From Galerina marginata (taxonomy: Eukaryota; Basidiomycota; Agaricomycetes; Agaricales; Galerinaceae), in NCBI GenBank assembly GCA_023014335.1, contig JAECYW010000015.1, positions 1,736,001-1,800,000 of the forward strand: a DNA stretch of 64,000 nt, given 5' to 3'. The position numbers and the translations under genes are program-made. Below, one piece after another: positions 21,920 through 35,127 of the stretch. Under the pieces are notes generated by a model. The model had not been told where the DNA came from. It searched no databases and saw only the letters and a program-made list of their open reading frames with translations. Numbering within the stretch: the stretch's first letter is position 1; the number at the start of each line of letters is the position of its first letter.

Positions 21920-23009
21920 TCAAACACTTTCCCGCCCAACTTCGGATGTGACTTGGGTATTGAATCGAATACTCTCCTCGCGCGTTTGTACAGGCCGATG
22001 AATGATACCTGATGGTGGGGGGATCGTTGTAGTCGATTCTATTCCCTGGGCAACTCGGTGCACAATCAGGAGGGCGGAGATGGCCTGAAATATCCATCAA
22101 GTTCACTCTGAATTTAGAATTAAAGAAATGATACTCACATAAATATGCGGGAGGAGGAACAAAGGAATAGACTGTGCGCCACATCCAGTGAAGTACAGAA
22201 TAATATAGGCCGCCATGAAGAATATAATCAAGGCACAGGATTCAACGCATATAGTCATAATTCTGGTGTACACCGACCCATGACCAACTCCAAGGACACT
22301 GCGCAGGTATTTTTGGTGATAGAGCAATCGGGACACGATCAGAATTGAAAGGGCAATATTGGAAAGGGTCGAGATGGAAGCGAATAATATGGTGAAAAAT
22401 CCAGAACCATCTTGACGACGAAGTAGTAAATTAAGTAACCCGGCACCTAGACGAAGAATGGAGTCAACTAATGGTGCAAACAAAGGTCTAAACAGCGAAC
22501 TCCTTACCAACCAATGCCAAAGAACTTAGGAAGAGTAGGCTCATGACCATCATTCGGCACCCTGCTGAGGTGTTTTGATATAAAACAAAGCAACGCCAAA
22601 TCTTTTGAAGAAATCAAGGCCGTCAATATCTGAATCGTGAGCAAGAATCTGTTGAGTTCACCATAAAACCATCTGTTGCCCACATTAAGAAGGGAAAAAA
22701 GACAGAGAGTTGCGCAAGCAAGACAGCGCTAAACTCGAAGCCGTATATATCCGTCAGGTCGGGATAAAATAATGAAGTTATAACGGAATAAAGCTGCTGG
22801 ACTAATGAACATGTCGCCAAGACCTGTATGAGAGTGATAAAGGTGAACAGGAACCGTCGCTTTCTTGTCGAGGATAAAGGAACCCCTTTTAAAAGTGCTC
22901 GGAAGCAGCTGGAGTAAAGTGAGATCACAACCATGTAGGCCATGGACGAGGCAATGGTGCCCAGAAACGGCCAGAAATAAACCGCAATGTCAACTTCAAG
23001 TTCAAACAT
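21920..23009 (-). CDS. 7-TM membrane protein, array copy 3 (304 aa)
   Basis: Exons 23009-22662, 22601-22508, 22446-22139 and 22084-21920 total 915 nt. The N-terminus is slightly longer (MFELEVDIAVYFWPFLG) and the loop before helix 5 has three extra residues (LLLRRQDGS). Family marks SRLLYHQ, GHGSVYT and CVESCALIIFF are present, and the tail ends GRESV. An in-frame Met exists upstream at 23144, but alignment with the other copies and the TATA at 23111-23118 (which lies between) argue for 23009. Intact. Confidence 0.85.
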
Positions 23010-23110
23010 ATTAAAGAGAGTAGTTAAACGAACAGTTGCAGTGTACCAGCACAAATGAAAGGACAGTGAACAGCTTGATGGGCTTTTCTTTTTGCTCGGC
23101 GGGGCGAAGC

Positions 23111-23118
23111 TTTTTATA
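23111..23118 (-). promoter_or_regulatory. TATA box of array copy 3
   Basis: TATAAAAA followed by GCTTCGCC on the minus strand, 102 bp before the start codon. It equals the element before the other copies and excludes the upstream in-frame Met at 23144 as translation start. Confidence 0.6.
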
Positions 23119-23444
23119 CTTCGTAGAATCCTATGAAATATCAATCATTCAGTGGGAAGGCAACGAGTCTTTGATCTGGCAAGCACGGCAAGATTTTTTC
23201 TGTGCTTCTTTAATGTTGCCAGAAATTTGCATAAATTGTTGAACCCTGCAAGTTCAACTCAAAGGCACTATTAAGAGCAAAAACCGTGCTTTACGCTGCT
23301 ACCTAAGAGGAAGGTAAGAATTACCACACCACACGACCTTGTTTTCACGACTTCCGTTAAACCTCCCAGGAAGCAGTGATTTTGGGTATCGGTGTGAGTA
23401 TCGAATTGTATCCGACATTAATAGCGCAAAGGATGGGATAACTT

Positions 23445-23510
23445 GATCTGACGGTCACCAAGCATGTTAGAGGTGAGATGGTAGGTATAGCCATAGGCGA
23501 ACAACAGAAC
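23445..23510 (+). promoter_or_regulatory. conserved intergenic block, copy 4 (shortened)
   Basis: GATCTGACGGTCACCAAGCA, then GGTATAGCCATAGGCGAACA. The 3' part seen in the other copies is missing and unrelated sequence begins near 23515. Confidence 0.5.
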
Positions 23511-23529
23511 GACAGAACGAATGGCATCT

Positions 23530-24760
23530 ACGCCTCCCAGTGTTTCGTCTCACGTTGCTTTCTAAAATATATCATTATCAGACGTAACACGGACAAGAGC
23601 GAAGACACGTACTCCGATAATTGTTTTTGATTCGGAAGCTTCCACCAGCACCAGCACCTCCAAAAAACACCATAGCGCACCTGCAACGACCGCCTCCCAA
23701 CCAGAATCCGACCCACAGTCATGGACCCGAGCTCGCCCCCCGCGTAGCTCCAACGTTCTGCGTCCACTCAGCGGTTCCCGCTCCTGGTTGATCCAATCTT
23801 TGCACATCCTGGGGTAACGCGCTCTTCTTCCTCTACGGAAGCGTTAGCGTCAGTGTTCAACGTGTGTTGATGGTCTGTGGTGGAAGCCTTTGGCGGCGAC
23901 GGTGGGTTTAAAGCTATAGAAAGGTTTGGGTCGTTAATTAGATGTCTTTAAAGCAAAATCAATAGACGTACCAAGCCACCAAGGCCGGGGATGGCAAAGA
24001 CGGCGGACCAAAAGTGGGAATGCTACTAGGGATTCGTTCCGCAAAACTGACCAGTGACAACTCCAGGCATCAAGAAGCACAAAAATAACTCCTAGGGTTA
24101 GCCGATACAGGAGCGAAAGTTCTCTTTGGATGAGGGGACGGTTCAATCGTGCTGTGGAAGAACTATGGCAGAGAATTTGTGTATGTACAGAGGATCAGCC
24201 AAGTAGGCGTCGAAGAGAATAAAGGTAAAGAAGGGTTGTCGAAGGCATGAGGAGCCAGGTGCGTGGAGAAATTTGAAGTGGATCGATTTTCGTCGTCCTA
24301 GACACCCTTGAGCTAGACATGTTCGCACTCAACTTCAAGTTAAAGATGGTGTTCACTATACCCTAAAATACAAAATTATCAGACGCTCGCCTTTGGTGAT
24401 GCGGATGAGAGCGAAGGCACATACTCTACTCTGATAAGGCTGATCATCCTCGATCCTCCATTCGGATACTCGAGCCTATGCTCCCATCACCGCCAGCAGC
24501 ACCTCGCAAAAGGCCGTCGAGTTCATGCATAGAACCGCCAAGCTCGCCCTTCGCGCAGCATCTACGCTCAGCGCCTCTATCTCCTGGTGCATCCGTTTCC
24601 CGCACATCTCTAGTGGCATGCGGGCTTCTTCCTCTCCTGAAACGCAGTGTCAGTGTTAAACACGTGTTCATGGGCTGTAGAAGGACCTTTCGACGGTTAT
24701 GGTGGGTCGTAAGCCAGAGAACAGTTTTGGGTGATTAACCTGATATCTTTATAGCAAAAT
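23530..24760. repeat. diverged tandem duplication, unit about 830 bp
   Basis: 23560-23690 (AATTATCAG-like, GACGTA..., GCGAAG-CAC-TACTC, CACCAGCACC) recurs at 24375-24500 in the same order. TTTAAAGCAAAATC-A near 23945 recurs as TTTATAGCAAAATCGACG near 24745, and again weakly at 28590-28620. No open gene is supported; short minus-strand frames are shadows. Confidence 0.45.
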
Positions 24761-26463
24761 CGACGAAAGAAAAGTCACGAAAAGTAATAAACCGCACATT
24801 TAAGCAAAGTCGACCTTCCGCGGAGGTCCCCGTCTCATTCAGCATCTCAATGTTCAACTCTTCATCGCAGGCTTGCGATCCCCTTAATATAGCTTCTATT
24901 CAGCGAATGCGCATGAATGGACAGGTATTCGTTCTGAGCGTCGACGAATGCATCCATTCAAGAACAACAGTCAACGTGCGGCCCTCGCGGGGTGTTCCGC
25001 AGGCGCATGTGGTAGAAGTTGCGGAGGGGCGTGGAGGTTCTTGATCACTCGGGAGCGGAGGTTCTGGACCTATTCGGAACTGGGCAAAGCTTTAGACTGA
25101 CCCCGGTCCTGCACACCCCGCGCATCGAAAACAAGATCCAGTGGTAGGCCCATCAATGATCAGATAGACGTGCAGTTTTAAGGTCCAGGGGGGCGCATAC
25201 TCGTTCATTATACGGCCAGATAACGTATGATCCATGATAAACGGCGTACTAAGCCGTGAGGACGGGACGAGGAGGACGGTGGCGTCCGGGTTTTAGGCAG
25301 GGAGCAGACAGAGAAAGATGTTGATTTGCGCTCTGTGAGTGCTGTTTATTGACGGCTTTGATGTAAACGTTGAGGTGCTGGCAATGTGCAGGGGATTCTG
25401 ACCGCCGTGCTAAGCCTTAGGCTCGTTGTCGAACATTGTCGAGCTCAGCGTCTTGGACGACGTGGCTGCTATCGGTCACGGTGTTCGGTCGCCGAAGTCT
25501 TCCTGTCCAAACACAACCAAGCGGAACCATCATCGGTTTTGGGCTTCACGTGAGCACCGTTTTTTGACCGTTTTCTTGAATCGTTGGCGAATGAAAAGAA
25601 CGCTGGGTTTCTTGTATAGTGGGCATGAGGATATATTCCCGCTTACAATTTGATCATTTGACGCCTGTAGTACGGCTTCCCCCCCAAGAAAACGTGGATC
25701 AAATTCGCTGTGGAGGCACTTGGGTAAGGGGAAGGCTGCGTTTTGTATCTTGAATGCAGTAAAATTCATTACTGAACTCGTTGTTTCTCCACATCTAACG
25801 TTCCTGCAATTCCCCGCAGGTCAATGTCCCGAATTTCAGAAAAGCTGTCAGCCGGCCTCCGAAAATACATCGAACAAGATTACGAGTAGGAAAAGGGCTT
25901 CAACATCTGGGCATCACACAGATGCGATCAAATAGCTTCCAGAAGTCGCTGATAAATATACGTGAATCAAGAACTCCAAATCTACCCGAAGGGTACCCCG
26001 TGCGAAACTCGAGCTCAATACAGTGAGATATAATCCATTGGAGACATTGGAGTTGAGGTCGATTCAGTCATCCAGTGGATGGAGGCATCATGGCCCAGAA
26101 CTTTCCTGTCCATATACTCGAGTAAATGCTGACAAAAAGTGTGCAAACTGCAAACAATTTTCTCCCAAATTTCTGTGATGAGTCGAGCTGTGAAAGCTCA
26201 AAGCCGGAGTTGCTAATTTAAAGCTCTGAGGAATCCCCGATAACTCGCGGTGATTTGCCTATACACATTCTCCTCCGTATTCGTTTATTCCAGTATATTT
26301 TCCGATTGTACACTGTTGCATGTATGTACAGGGGCCTCGATCTTGTACCACCTATTTATTTTAATTTCATCCCTGCTTTCCCCACTAGCCACGTGTGAAC
26401 TTCACTACTTGGTATTGAGTGTCAATATTCTGAGTCAATTGGAGTACTGAACCGAAATTTTTC
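24761..26463. other. spacer without supported gene
   Basis: A piece at 24810-24915 (TTCCGCGGAGGTC, TTCAGCGAATGCGCATGA) resembles 28425-28450 and 28820-28850. 25430-25560 resembles 21410-21540. Otherwise only short overlapping frames are present. Confidence 0.35.
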
Positions 26464-27468
26464 TTAAACGTGAGTTATTGCAGGCCGATGAATAACAACC
26501 GGGGGTGGAGGGGTCGTGGTTGTCGATTCTCTTCCTTGGGCGACTCGGTGAACGATCACGAGGGTGGATATGGCCTGAAATATTCATCAAGACGACACCA
26601 AATTTGGAATCGAAGAAATGGCACTCACACAGATATGCGGGAGAAGGAACAAAGGAACATACTGTGCCTTACATCCCGTGGCGAACATAATAATATAGGT
26701 CGCCATGAAGAAGATAATCAAGGCACAGGATTCGACACACATGGTGATGATCTTGGTATACGCTGACCCATGGCCGACTCCAACAGTCCTGCGCAGGTAT
26801 TTCTGGTGATAGAGAAGTCGCAACACGATAAGACTTGAAAGGATGAGATTGGAAACGATTGAGATGGAAGTAGCCAATAAGGCGGAAAATCCATGAGGTA
26901 TAAGGAAAAAAGATATCCCAGCAGCTGGATAAGAATGGAGTCAACTGTAGAATAAAACAGAGGTTTGGATAGTGAAGTTTCTACCAACTGATGTCAAAGA
27001 AATCAATAGGAGTTGGCATATGACCATAATCCGGTAGCTTGTTGAAATGTTTCGATGTAAAATAAAGCAGCGCCAAATCTTTCGAATAAAATTAGATGGT
27101 CGATCTCTGAATCGTGAGCAAGAGATTAAAATCACCATGAAACCGTCTGCTGCCCAAATCAAGAAGGTAAGCAAGATAGGGACTTCATCCAGCCAGGCCG
27201 GGTTAGAAATGGGGTTCGACCGGTCTGGGTAAAATAACGAGGTTATGACGGAGTAGAGCTGCTGAGCCAATGACAATGTCGTTAGAGCCAGTAGGAGACT
27301 GATGAAAATTAACATGAATCGGCGTTTTATCGTCGAGGATGAGGGAACATTCTTCAAAAATGCCTGGAAGCAGCTGGAGTACAGTGAGATTACGACCATG
27401 TAGGCCATTGTCGAGGCGATAGTCCCCAAAAACGACCAAAAATGAACCGCATTGTCGACTTCTAGCAT
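26464..27468 (-). CDS. 7-TM membrane protein, array copy 4 (277 aa, shortened tail)
   Basis: Exons 27468-27136, 27078-26985, 26924-26629 and 26574-26464 total 834 nt. Begins MLEVDNAVHFWSFLG. Contains LLYHQKYLR, GHGSAYT and CVESCALIIFF. The tail stops at THV with a TAA where the other three array copies (13489, 17588, 21920) continue for about 18 residues to GRESV; the following bases still align with that lost tail. The acceptor of intron 2 is CCAG at 26925 rather than the upstream TTCTACAG, because only the former keeps the frame. Probably functional, as all helices are kept. Confidence 0.8.
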
Positions 27469-27560
27469 GCTAGCGAGGAGTCAAGGTAAGTCCGGGTAAA
27501 GGAGAACAAGCACAGAGGAACGGATACTGAACGGATTGATGGGCTTCGTCCTTTACGAAG

Positions 27561-27567
27561 CTTTATA
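27561..27567 (-). promoter_or_regulatory. TATA box of array copy 4
   Basis: TATAAAG then CTTCGTAAAG on the minus strand, 93 bp before the start codon; same element as in the other copies. Confidence 0.55.
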
Positions 27568-27865
27568 ATGGCATATGCTGGGCAGAAACAATCATCACTC
27601 GGTCAAAAAGCAACGACCCTGTAATTTGACGGTCACTGGAGATCACTAGTCGATCACTTTCCGTGCTTCTTTAACCTTCCAAAGCAATTTGGGTGAAATA
27701 CTCCGCGCATTTAGGAGCAGAGATTATTACGCCAATGTCAAGGAAAGTAAGAGTTCAATCAATACGGTTCGGCTTTTCACTACTTCCAGCGACTGGCTAA
27801 GCCTCCCCCGGAACAGTTATCTGGTGGAATGGTATCGGTGTAAGTACCGCACAAACAGGACGATT

Positions 27866-28000
27866 TGATCTGACGGTCACTATAGATCTTAGAAGTGAAA
27901 GATGCATATATAACCACAGGCGAACATTCGCGCTTACCTTTCCCTAACAAATAGAACTTTCTTCCGAGGCGGTGGCCGACATAGCCATGGTGCAGTTTGT
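27866..28000 (+). promoter_or_regulatory. conserved intergenic block, copy 5
   Basis: GATCTGACGGTCACTATAGA, GCATATATAACC, CGCGCTTACCTTTCCCTAA and GAGGCGGTGGCCGACATAG. It is joined directly to the gene remnant at 28013-28159. Confidence 0.55.
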
Positions 28001-28012
28001 CGTATTACGGTA

Positions 28013-28159
28013 TTAGGCGCCGATGGATGGTACGGGAACCTCATTTAAAAGGGCTGTAAAGTAGCTATAACAAAGTGAGATTACGATCACGTACGCTATT
28101 GACGAGAAACTAACGCCAAGCCAAGGCCAGAAAAAAAAAACCGCATTGTAGACCAGCAT
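28013..28159 (-). pseudogene. remnant of 7-TM array gene (48 codons)
   Basis: Starts at the same Met context as the live copies (GCTAACATG). It contains FFFWPWLGVSFSSIAYVIVI and LCYSYFTALLNEVP, then stops. The rest of the gene is replaced by the conserved block of the neighbouring unit, so a deletion fused two units. A promoter remnant (GATTTATAGAACTTCGACC, minus) is at about 28247-28265. Confidence 0.75.
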
Positions 28160-28299
28160 GTTAGCAAACGTGGTTGAAGTAAGAACAAATAGAGTGCATC
28201 AGGACGAAGAGAGGGACAGTGGACAGATTTATATGCTTTGCTCAAGGTCGAAGTTCTATAAATCATCCTCGATCATTGTACTGTAGGTATGTGCATTGG

Positions 28300-28970
28300 G
28301 AGTCGGGTTTGATATCAAATCACCCTTGGAAAAGCAACGACTCCTTGATTTGGCAATCACCGCAGTTCATTTTCCGTTGTCCTTGATCATGTCAACGATC
28401 ACTGCAGGCAGAAGTCGAAACGTACCTCCTTCCGCGGAGGTCCTCGTTCCTTCGGCCTTTCAACCCTCCTCGTCGCCTCGCCCCTCACCGGATCAACGTC
28501 GATCAACCTCCACCTCCGTCCCGTCGATTTCTTAAGGACACGGAATGAGCTCTTTCGCGTTGCACCCCCGCTAGCACCCTGTAAGCTTGATCGTTAATTT
28601 GGCATCTTCACAGTAATTGATTAAGAAGAAACTTACATTTAAGCGAATCCACCGGCGGCGAAGGCTATACCTTCCGCTGACTAGACCTTCAGATCTTTGA
28701 TCCCACCAACAAACCAAATCCTTTCCCTCGTCTTGAACCCCTGCTAGCGCCGACGAATGGATAAAGACCCGCCTCCCATCAATCCACCGCTCGACAGTCG
28801 TCCATCAACCCATAAATATAGCCGTTATTCAGTGACTGCGCATGAGTTAAAACGAATCTGAACCGAGGTACCCGAGGCCAAAAGACCAATGAAGAAATAG
28901 TTCTGAAGCGCTCAATGACAGAAAGACTTTAAAGGCCGAGCACCGAATATGCGCCAATCCTAGTAGCTAG
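28300..28970. other. spacer without supported gene
   Basis: Contains the TTCCGCGGAGGTC and CAGTGACTGCGCATGA pieces also found at 24810-24915. No frame is splice-consistent or family-like. Confidence 0.3.
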
Positions 28971-31900
28971 TTGAAGTCCGTCCGAGAGCCAAAATCATTG
29001 GAAAAGAATAGAAAAGGCAGGGGTACATCGTTAAGGCGCCACTTTGTACTTTGGCCGCCATTAATGGTATGTTGTATTTGTCATTGCTGCACTACTTCTA
29101 GGCAGAGGCGCAAAGTGCCTTTGAGAAGTAGGTCAGAAATTTGGCACAGCATAATAATGGCGGCCAGAAAAGAACGTCTCCGTAGAAGCGATGATAGATC
29201 ACCAGCTACTTGAGAACGAGTCGACAGATAGAAGAACGCTAGTTTTCGGAATCGAGAAAGGTCGCCAGGATTTGCATAAAACGTTCAAGTAGATACGATC
29301 CCCTGGGAACAGAATTGGGACACTCTGAGTCAAGGCCCATCTGTGTTCTAGATGCAGATCCAAAGCCATGAGAGTTAGGCGTCCTACTGAAATTATATTA
29401 GAAATCGAGCACGAGAACGAAGAAAAGATCTGCAAAAAAATAAGAGAGACAAGGCGCACGAACGATGAACTTCTACCACAGTATTTCCTTCAATATATCA
29501 GCCAGTAACGAGGCGCGGAAGACTGAGTACCGGGGCGGAAAAATTGGGCCTATTAGAATCGGCAGTAGGATGTGTCTGACCGGTTGAATCCAACCTTCTC
29601 GTTCGTTTGATTCTGAACGCCAACGGAAATGTCAGAATGGTGAACACGATTACGACTGATTCAAAGAGCGCAGTTACCTCATGGGATGGTAGGTCTGGAG
29701 AAATATAGAGACCAGCCTGAGGGCGAGGGATACGATAGAAGCTGGACTTGTCAAGTCGAATAAGAGTAACGAGATAAGATGAAAACGTCGGCAAAAGATA
29801 CAGAAGGCTACCTTCTATCGTCGATGACTAATAAACGAGGCTTAGTTTTGAGAAGGACGTCTGGTGAAGTCTCGAAATTAAAGCTCCTGGTGAAATCATC
29901 AGAGATACAGGCGACGACGAAGGAAAAATTGTTAAATCAAACTTACCGCAGTAAGAATTATCACGTTTTATGCCTCCAAAGTATGTCTGAAACGAACAAG
30001 GATAGTCCCGTACACCTGAATCGTACTTGTTAGCTTCTCAATCTGGATGCACGAGTGTGTAATGAACTCACATCTGGGTCGAGAGAAATCTGGATTAAGT
30101 CTCACAAAGGTTATTACCAGTCCGAACGTCGAAGAGGCGCACCCAGGTGTTGTCCCTCGTCACAGTGGCAAGGGCGATGTTGTACCTGAATGTAGAGTAT
30201 CTGAAATGGTGATGAAATCGGTGGAAAGGGTGAGCAGTAACTGAGATAAACTCACTGGAATGTCGGAGCATCACAAAGAAACCTGAAACGACCCAGGACG
30301 TACACTTATGCGCCGTCCCGTTCAATATAATGAGTTCCAATTTTTTGTTAACGTCGGATGTAGAAGCACCGGTTTAATGGTCCTGTGAAAGGTGTCTATG
30401 GCACAGGATGACGAGCAGGAGGGAGACGTGCAAGTTTGACCGATAAAATGGTTCCTCAGGCAGTCATCTATCGGTTTGCGGAAATAAACGACACGATGGA
30501 TCAAGCAACAAATTAGTGAATAGTCAGGCTCATCTAGTACGACCGTATGGCCCAAAACCTGGTAAATCCCCTAGACCCTCTGGTATGCACTCCACAGGCA
30601 GAACCCCGACTTTCCCCTCGATGTAGAATCGCGATAGGATCTCTTCGAGACTGATTGAGAGTCAGAGAAACGTCGATACCGGTCCAGCCCATGGACGTCG
30701 AGGCTGCACATGCGTAGCGGGAGGTAGTCCATGGGCAAATAGTAGTGTTGTGATCCTCGACTCTCGAGTTCTCGATGAGTGGCAGTTGACAAAGTAGCAG
30801 TCTAAAGGCAGAAGGGGTGCGAGAGATGACGTGAGTTGACAGTATGGGTTCTTTTTGAGGGGAATGTATCTGAAGCTGAGCTCGCTTGCTCAACGTGGAG
30901 GGTGTCGAGCACGCTGTTTGATCGATGTTGATCGATGATCGATGATCAAGCGGACTTGATAATATTCACACGGTATTATTATTGTTTTTATGAGGGACTT
31001 ATCAATCGCTCCTGTAAACGTGCACTGAAGATAACAACGTTGAAGGGTTCAGAAGGTTATAAGTTAAGTTAAAACATTCGAATGCACTTAATCGAGTCCA
31101 ACGTGCCCGTCCTATCTAGATCACGCCGCACATCCCCTTGGCCCCTTGACTTTCGTTCTTGTACCTCCCGTCTTCACCATTTCTCCTCAATCGCAGCCTG
31201 CATCCTCTTCAGCTCTGTCCCTTCCTTGTTACGAGCAACCTTAGCCATCTTGTAGTAAATCTTCTCGCGATTTAATAGCACAAGTAGGCTTGATTTCGTA
31301 TGGGTATTGATGATGATGGCTGACAACTGGTCATGGTACTTGTGCATACTGAGAATTTGTTGAGAATTTTCGATCCGTTTTTAAGTTGTAATTGCTCCTG
31401 AAGTATTAACACCAGACGGTCTGCTCTGAAGTTGTCCGTTCGTGGTGGATGAGCCTCGATTGCAGTCGGCCGATCACGATCCTGGACTTCTGCTCGCCAA
31501 TTACAAGCCATTGAAACGACAATTAAATTTTTTAGCAATTGTACTGTGCTCGGCTTCTCTCGTGTAGCCCGAAGTACCCAATGACAGAAATGCATGCCAA
31601 CTGATCACAGGATATAGGCCAATTCCGGTGGCAGATTGTTCGAGCCTTCAAGGGCGAGAATGATTAGTACAAGTCACAAGATGGAGGTGTTAAAATTTTA
31701 TCTAGGGGCTCTTTAAAGCATCCATTTGCAACTTGGGCGCCAGATTTTGCGACATCCCTAATTACTGTACTACAACTGGACAGAGGCGAAAACGCGACTG
31801 AGATGGAGGACAGAAATTTGGCGCAACATAATGGCGCCCAAGGAGAGGACGGCGCCGTGAAAGCGGATGATACGATAGTCTATCATAAAGTGACTGGTTT

Positions 31901-34860
31901 GACGAACACTTTTTCCTGATTATTTTGAGAGTTTCTCCGTAGGTAAACGAGACGGATATGATTCAGTGAGGTGTGGAGCTTCCGCTCCGACTATGCGCGG
32001 ATCAACGGAATCTGCCCCTATGCAAGACAAATACCGGCAACAGCTTCTGCATACGATCGAGGCAATTCCTATTCGTTTATCCACTATACGGCCCCTCACT
32101 AATTACATATATTTCTTCATTCACATGCCGATCTCGAGGTACCTTTCCCCCTATTCTTAATTCCCCTTAAAAATTTACAGAGAAAATTTCCTAGCTAGTT
32201 AGGTATAAAAGCCCTGTAGTAGCTACTTATTTTCTTTGGTTAATCGCAACCCACCATTTCAAGACCTTTTGGCTGTAAACGTTCAGCGCATCTGGCAACA
32301 CGTATCGAGTTACGCCGAGTAACTACCGACTACTTGAACATTTCTAGGACGTAGTTGACGGAGTCACTACCTTCCCTCACCCCTTTCCCTTTCCAACCTC
32401 GTTGGAAGTTCTTCAGAGGACCGTGAATCGGACCCAAAGTAAAGGTTCATCTGCGCCTATCTGCGCCTAGAAACCAATTATAATCGTCCTGCTGAAATGA
32501 TATCAGAAGTCGAGAACAAAAACAAAAAATAAAAAGGCCCATGAAAACTCGCCGAAATAAGAAAGAGTCAAGACGCGAAAGACGAAACGTGAACTTCTAT
32601 CGTCACCTTTCTTCCTGAGATAAGTCGAAAGGCACAAGTATGGGCCATTGCGGTTGTAGCGGTCACCTTACGTATAGCTGGTTGATCGTGCATGAGCCCT
32701 ACCTTAGAAGAAAGGTAGGATAGATATACTTACCTGAGGTAGCGATGCCCTGGGACAGACGAGACTGCCAGATCCGGGCTTAACCATTATCAGGACGTGT
32801 CCGAAATATAACCTTCCTGCAAGTCGTTGTCCTGAACGGTATCGGAGTATTAGACTGAAAGTAGAATGGGGTAAGAATGCCGTTACCTTTTACATCAATT
32901 AATCTGGATAAAACTCGACATAAGCATAGTAAAGAGCAAAGCCATTGCAGGCACCTACGAAGGGTGAAGAAGAATCAAGTGAGAAAAACGAGGTGAGGTT
33001 AAAACGTCGGGGAAAGCGTACCAGGGGATGGATACGATTCGCCGAAGACCGGAAATGTTGTTAGATGCGTGTTGACGGTTTACCGCCGTGATCCAGCCCA
33101 TATTCAGAGGTCTATTAGAATCAAACCGAGCTTCAAGTAGTCAAAGGACCAAGAAAGACATAATCGACCGGATGTGCGCCAATACCAGTAACTAGTGGGA
33201 GAGTTCTCGAGAGCCAGCATCATAGATGGAAAAGTCAAGATGAAGTCCAGGGCTCCTTGTCGAGGCGTTTCTTCGCAATTGGCCACCATTTGCGATGCCG
33301 GAAATTTCCAGTGATCGCTTTCCTACATCTAGGCAGAGGCGAACACGCATCTGAGATGTAGGCCAGAGATTCGGCGTAGCATAATGGCGGCCAAAGAGAG
33401 AACGTCTCTGTAGAAGCGAAGATCGATCATCACAACGAGCTGGACAGAGGAGTGCGACGCCAGAAGGCAAAGCTAATCTGTAGCTAAGATGCGTATCAGA
33501 GTTGAACGTCCTAGTGAAATTATTTCAGAAATCGAGTACGAAGACGAAAACAAAAAAATCGGGCAAATAAGGACGGCGCGGTGCATGTTACAATGTTTCT
33601 TTCGAAACATTTGGAGGCCCTGAGTACTGGGAAGGAGAAGTCAGGGCCATTAGAACCGGTGGTAGGACCTGTCGCAAAAGTTGGATTTCACCATCCGGCA
33701 CCTCATTATTGTGAGCGCTAGCAAAAATGTCAGAATTCCGAACACGATTACAGCCAATCAAAAAGTGCAGTTACCTCATGCGAAGATCAGTCTGGAGAAA
33801 TCCCGAGAGGAGCCTGAGAGAGAAGAATTAGTTAAGGCTGGACTTGTCGAGTCGAATGAGAATAACGAGATAAGATGAACCTTTGAGCGCAACGCACAAG
33901 CGGGTACCTTTCACGGGCTCAATTCTGAGAAGGACGTGTATTGACGGTTTTGAATACCAGGGTTCTACCGATATCATCAGAGATCGGACGAGATCGAGGC
34001 AAAAATGAAAGAAAAAATGAACTCGCCGCAATATGAAACACAATGTTCTATCGCCGTTTCCCCTCCAAGTATACCCAAAAAGTACGAGTACTGGATTTAG
34101 ATTAGTGAAAGAAGGTCAAAGAGACGGACAGGTGATGCGTCACTGGAACAGAAGGATGATATCGCACCTGGACGACTCAGGTTTTACGTGTATGCGACGT
34201 CCCGCGCAATAAGTATGATGAGTTCCGATTAGCCACCACATCGGATGGACTGGGTCAATACTCCTGTAGAATGAGTCTTCATGGGACAGAAAGACGAGCA
34301 GGAGAGACGTACAAGACTGTTCGCCTGATACGATGTTTCCTCCAGTAGTTATCTATTGGTTTGTGATAAAAAAAATACCACGATGCCACGATGCAGCAAG
34401 CAAAAAATAAATGAATGACTCGCCTTAGAGGAGTACGAGGCTCAAAACCCGGTAAATCCCCCCAGACCCTCTGGTACGCACTCCGCAGGCGGAACCGCGA
34501 TTTTTCTCTCAACGTAGCATCGCGATACAATCTCTTCAAGGCTGAATGTGAGTCAGAGAACCTTTAACACTGGGCCAGCTCATGAACATTGAGACTGTGC
34601 ATGCGCCATGCGCAGCGGGTGGTAGTCCATGGGGTAATAGCTGCGTTGTGATCCTCGAGTTCTGGAGTCACAGTCAACAAAGCAGTAGTGTAGACGCGGA
34701 AGGAGAGGGACGACGTGAAATGGCAGCATTGAGTTCTTTCGAGGGGAAGGGTATCTGGAGCTGAGCGTACTTGTTCAACGTAGGGGATGTCGAGCACGCC
34801 ATTTGATCGATGTTGATCAAGACCACTTAGCGAGTTCCCACGAATTTGTTTATCGGGTCG
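28971..34860 (-). repeat. decayed multi-copy gene region (at least two long copies plus pieces)
   Basis: Three sets of related sequence occur. Segments 29090-29200, 31780-31880 and 33320-33430 share CTAGGCAGAGGCG, ATTTGGC..AGCATAATGGCGGCC and GAACGTCTC. Segments 29380-29700, 32460-32640 and 33500-33800 share TGAAATTAT-TCAGAAATCGAG and the rest in order. Segments 30300-30900 and 34195-34800 share TGGTAAATCCC, AGACCCTCTGGTA and the upstream part; 40440-41010 is a third, more diverged relative. On the minus strand, pieces look like exons (for example LFESVVIVFTILTFPLAFRI at 29670-29610), so an ancestral membrane protein gene is possible. No copy can be assembled into an open reading frame. Confidence 0.45.
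31174..31347 (-). CDS. short open frame, 57 codons, unknown; possibly last exon
   Basis: Starts MHKYHDQLSAIIINTHTKS and continues LNREKIYYKMAKVARNKEG to AAIEEKW stop. Composition (charged, amphipathic, no repeats) is more protein-like than neighbouring frames and it does not belong to the decayed repeats around it. No recognisable family; it could be the 3' exon of a gene whose upstream exons I cannot place. Confidence 0.3.
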   Translation of the reverse strand: MHKYHDQLSAIIINTHTKSSLLVLLNREKIYYKMAKVARNKEGTELKRMQAAIEEKW

Positions 34861-35127
34861 CAAAATTCCAGTGCACTCGGATAACCCTCACCTCACTACA
34901 CTCGCAGATTCACCTTATTGGTGCACGCTAATTCATGCAGAGGATTCTATTAATACCTCAGGCCGAAGGTGTTAACCAACTATGACTTCTTGGTGTCCAT
35001 ATAAACCCGATAAAATCATTAAAATAAACATCAAACGCCCTCCCGCCCATCTCCCGTAGCAGCTTGACTCATGAACCAACTATTTCCTGCTACATGAGCT
35101 AATAGAGGCTCCCAAACGACACCTGTT

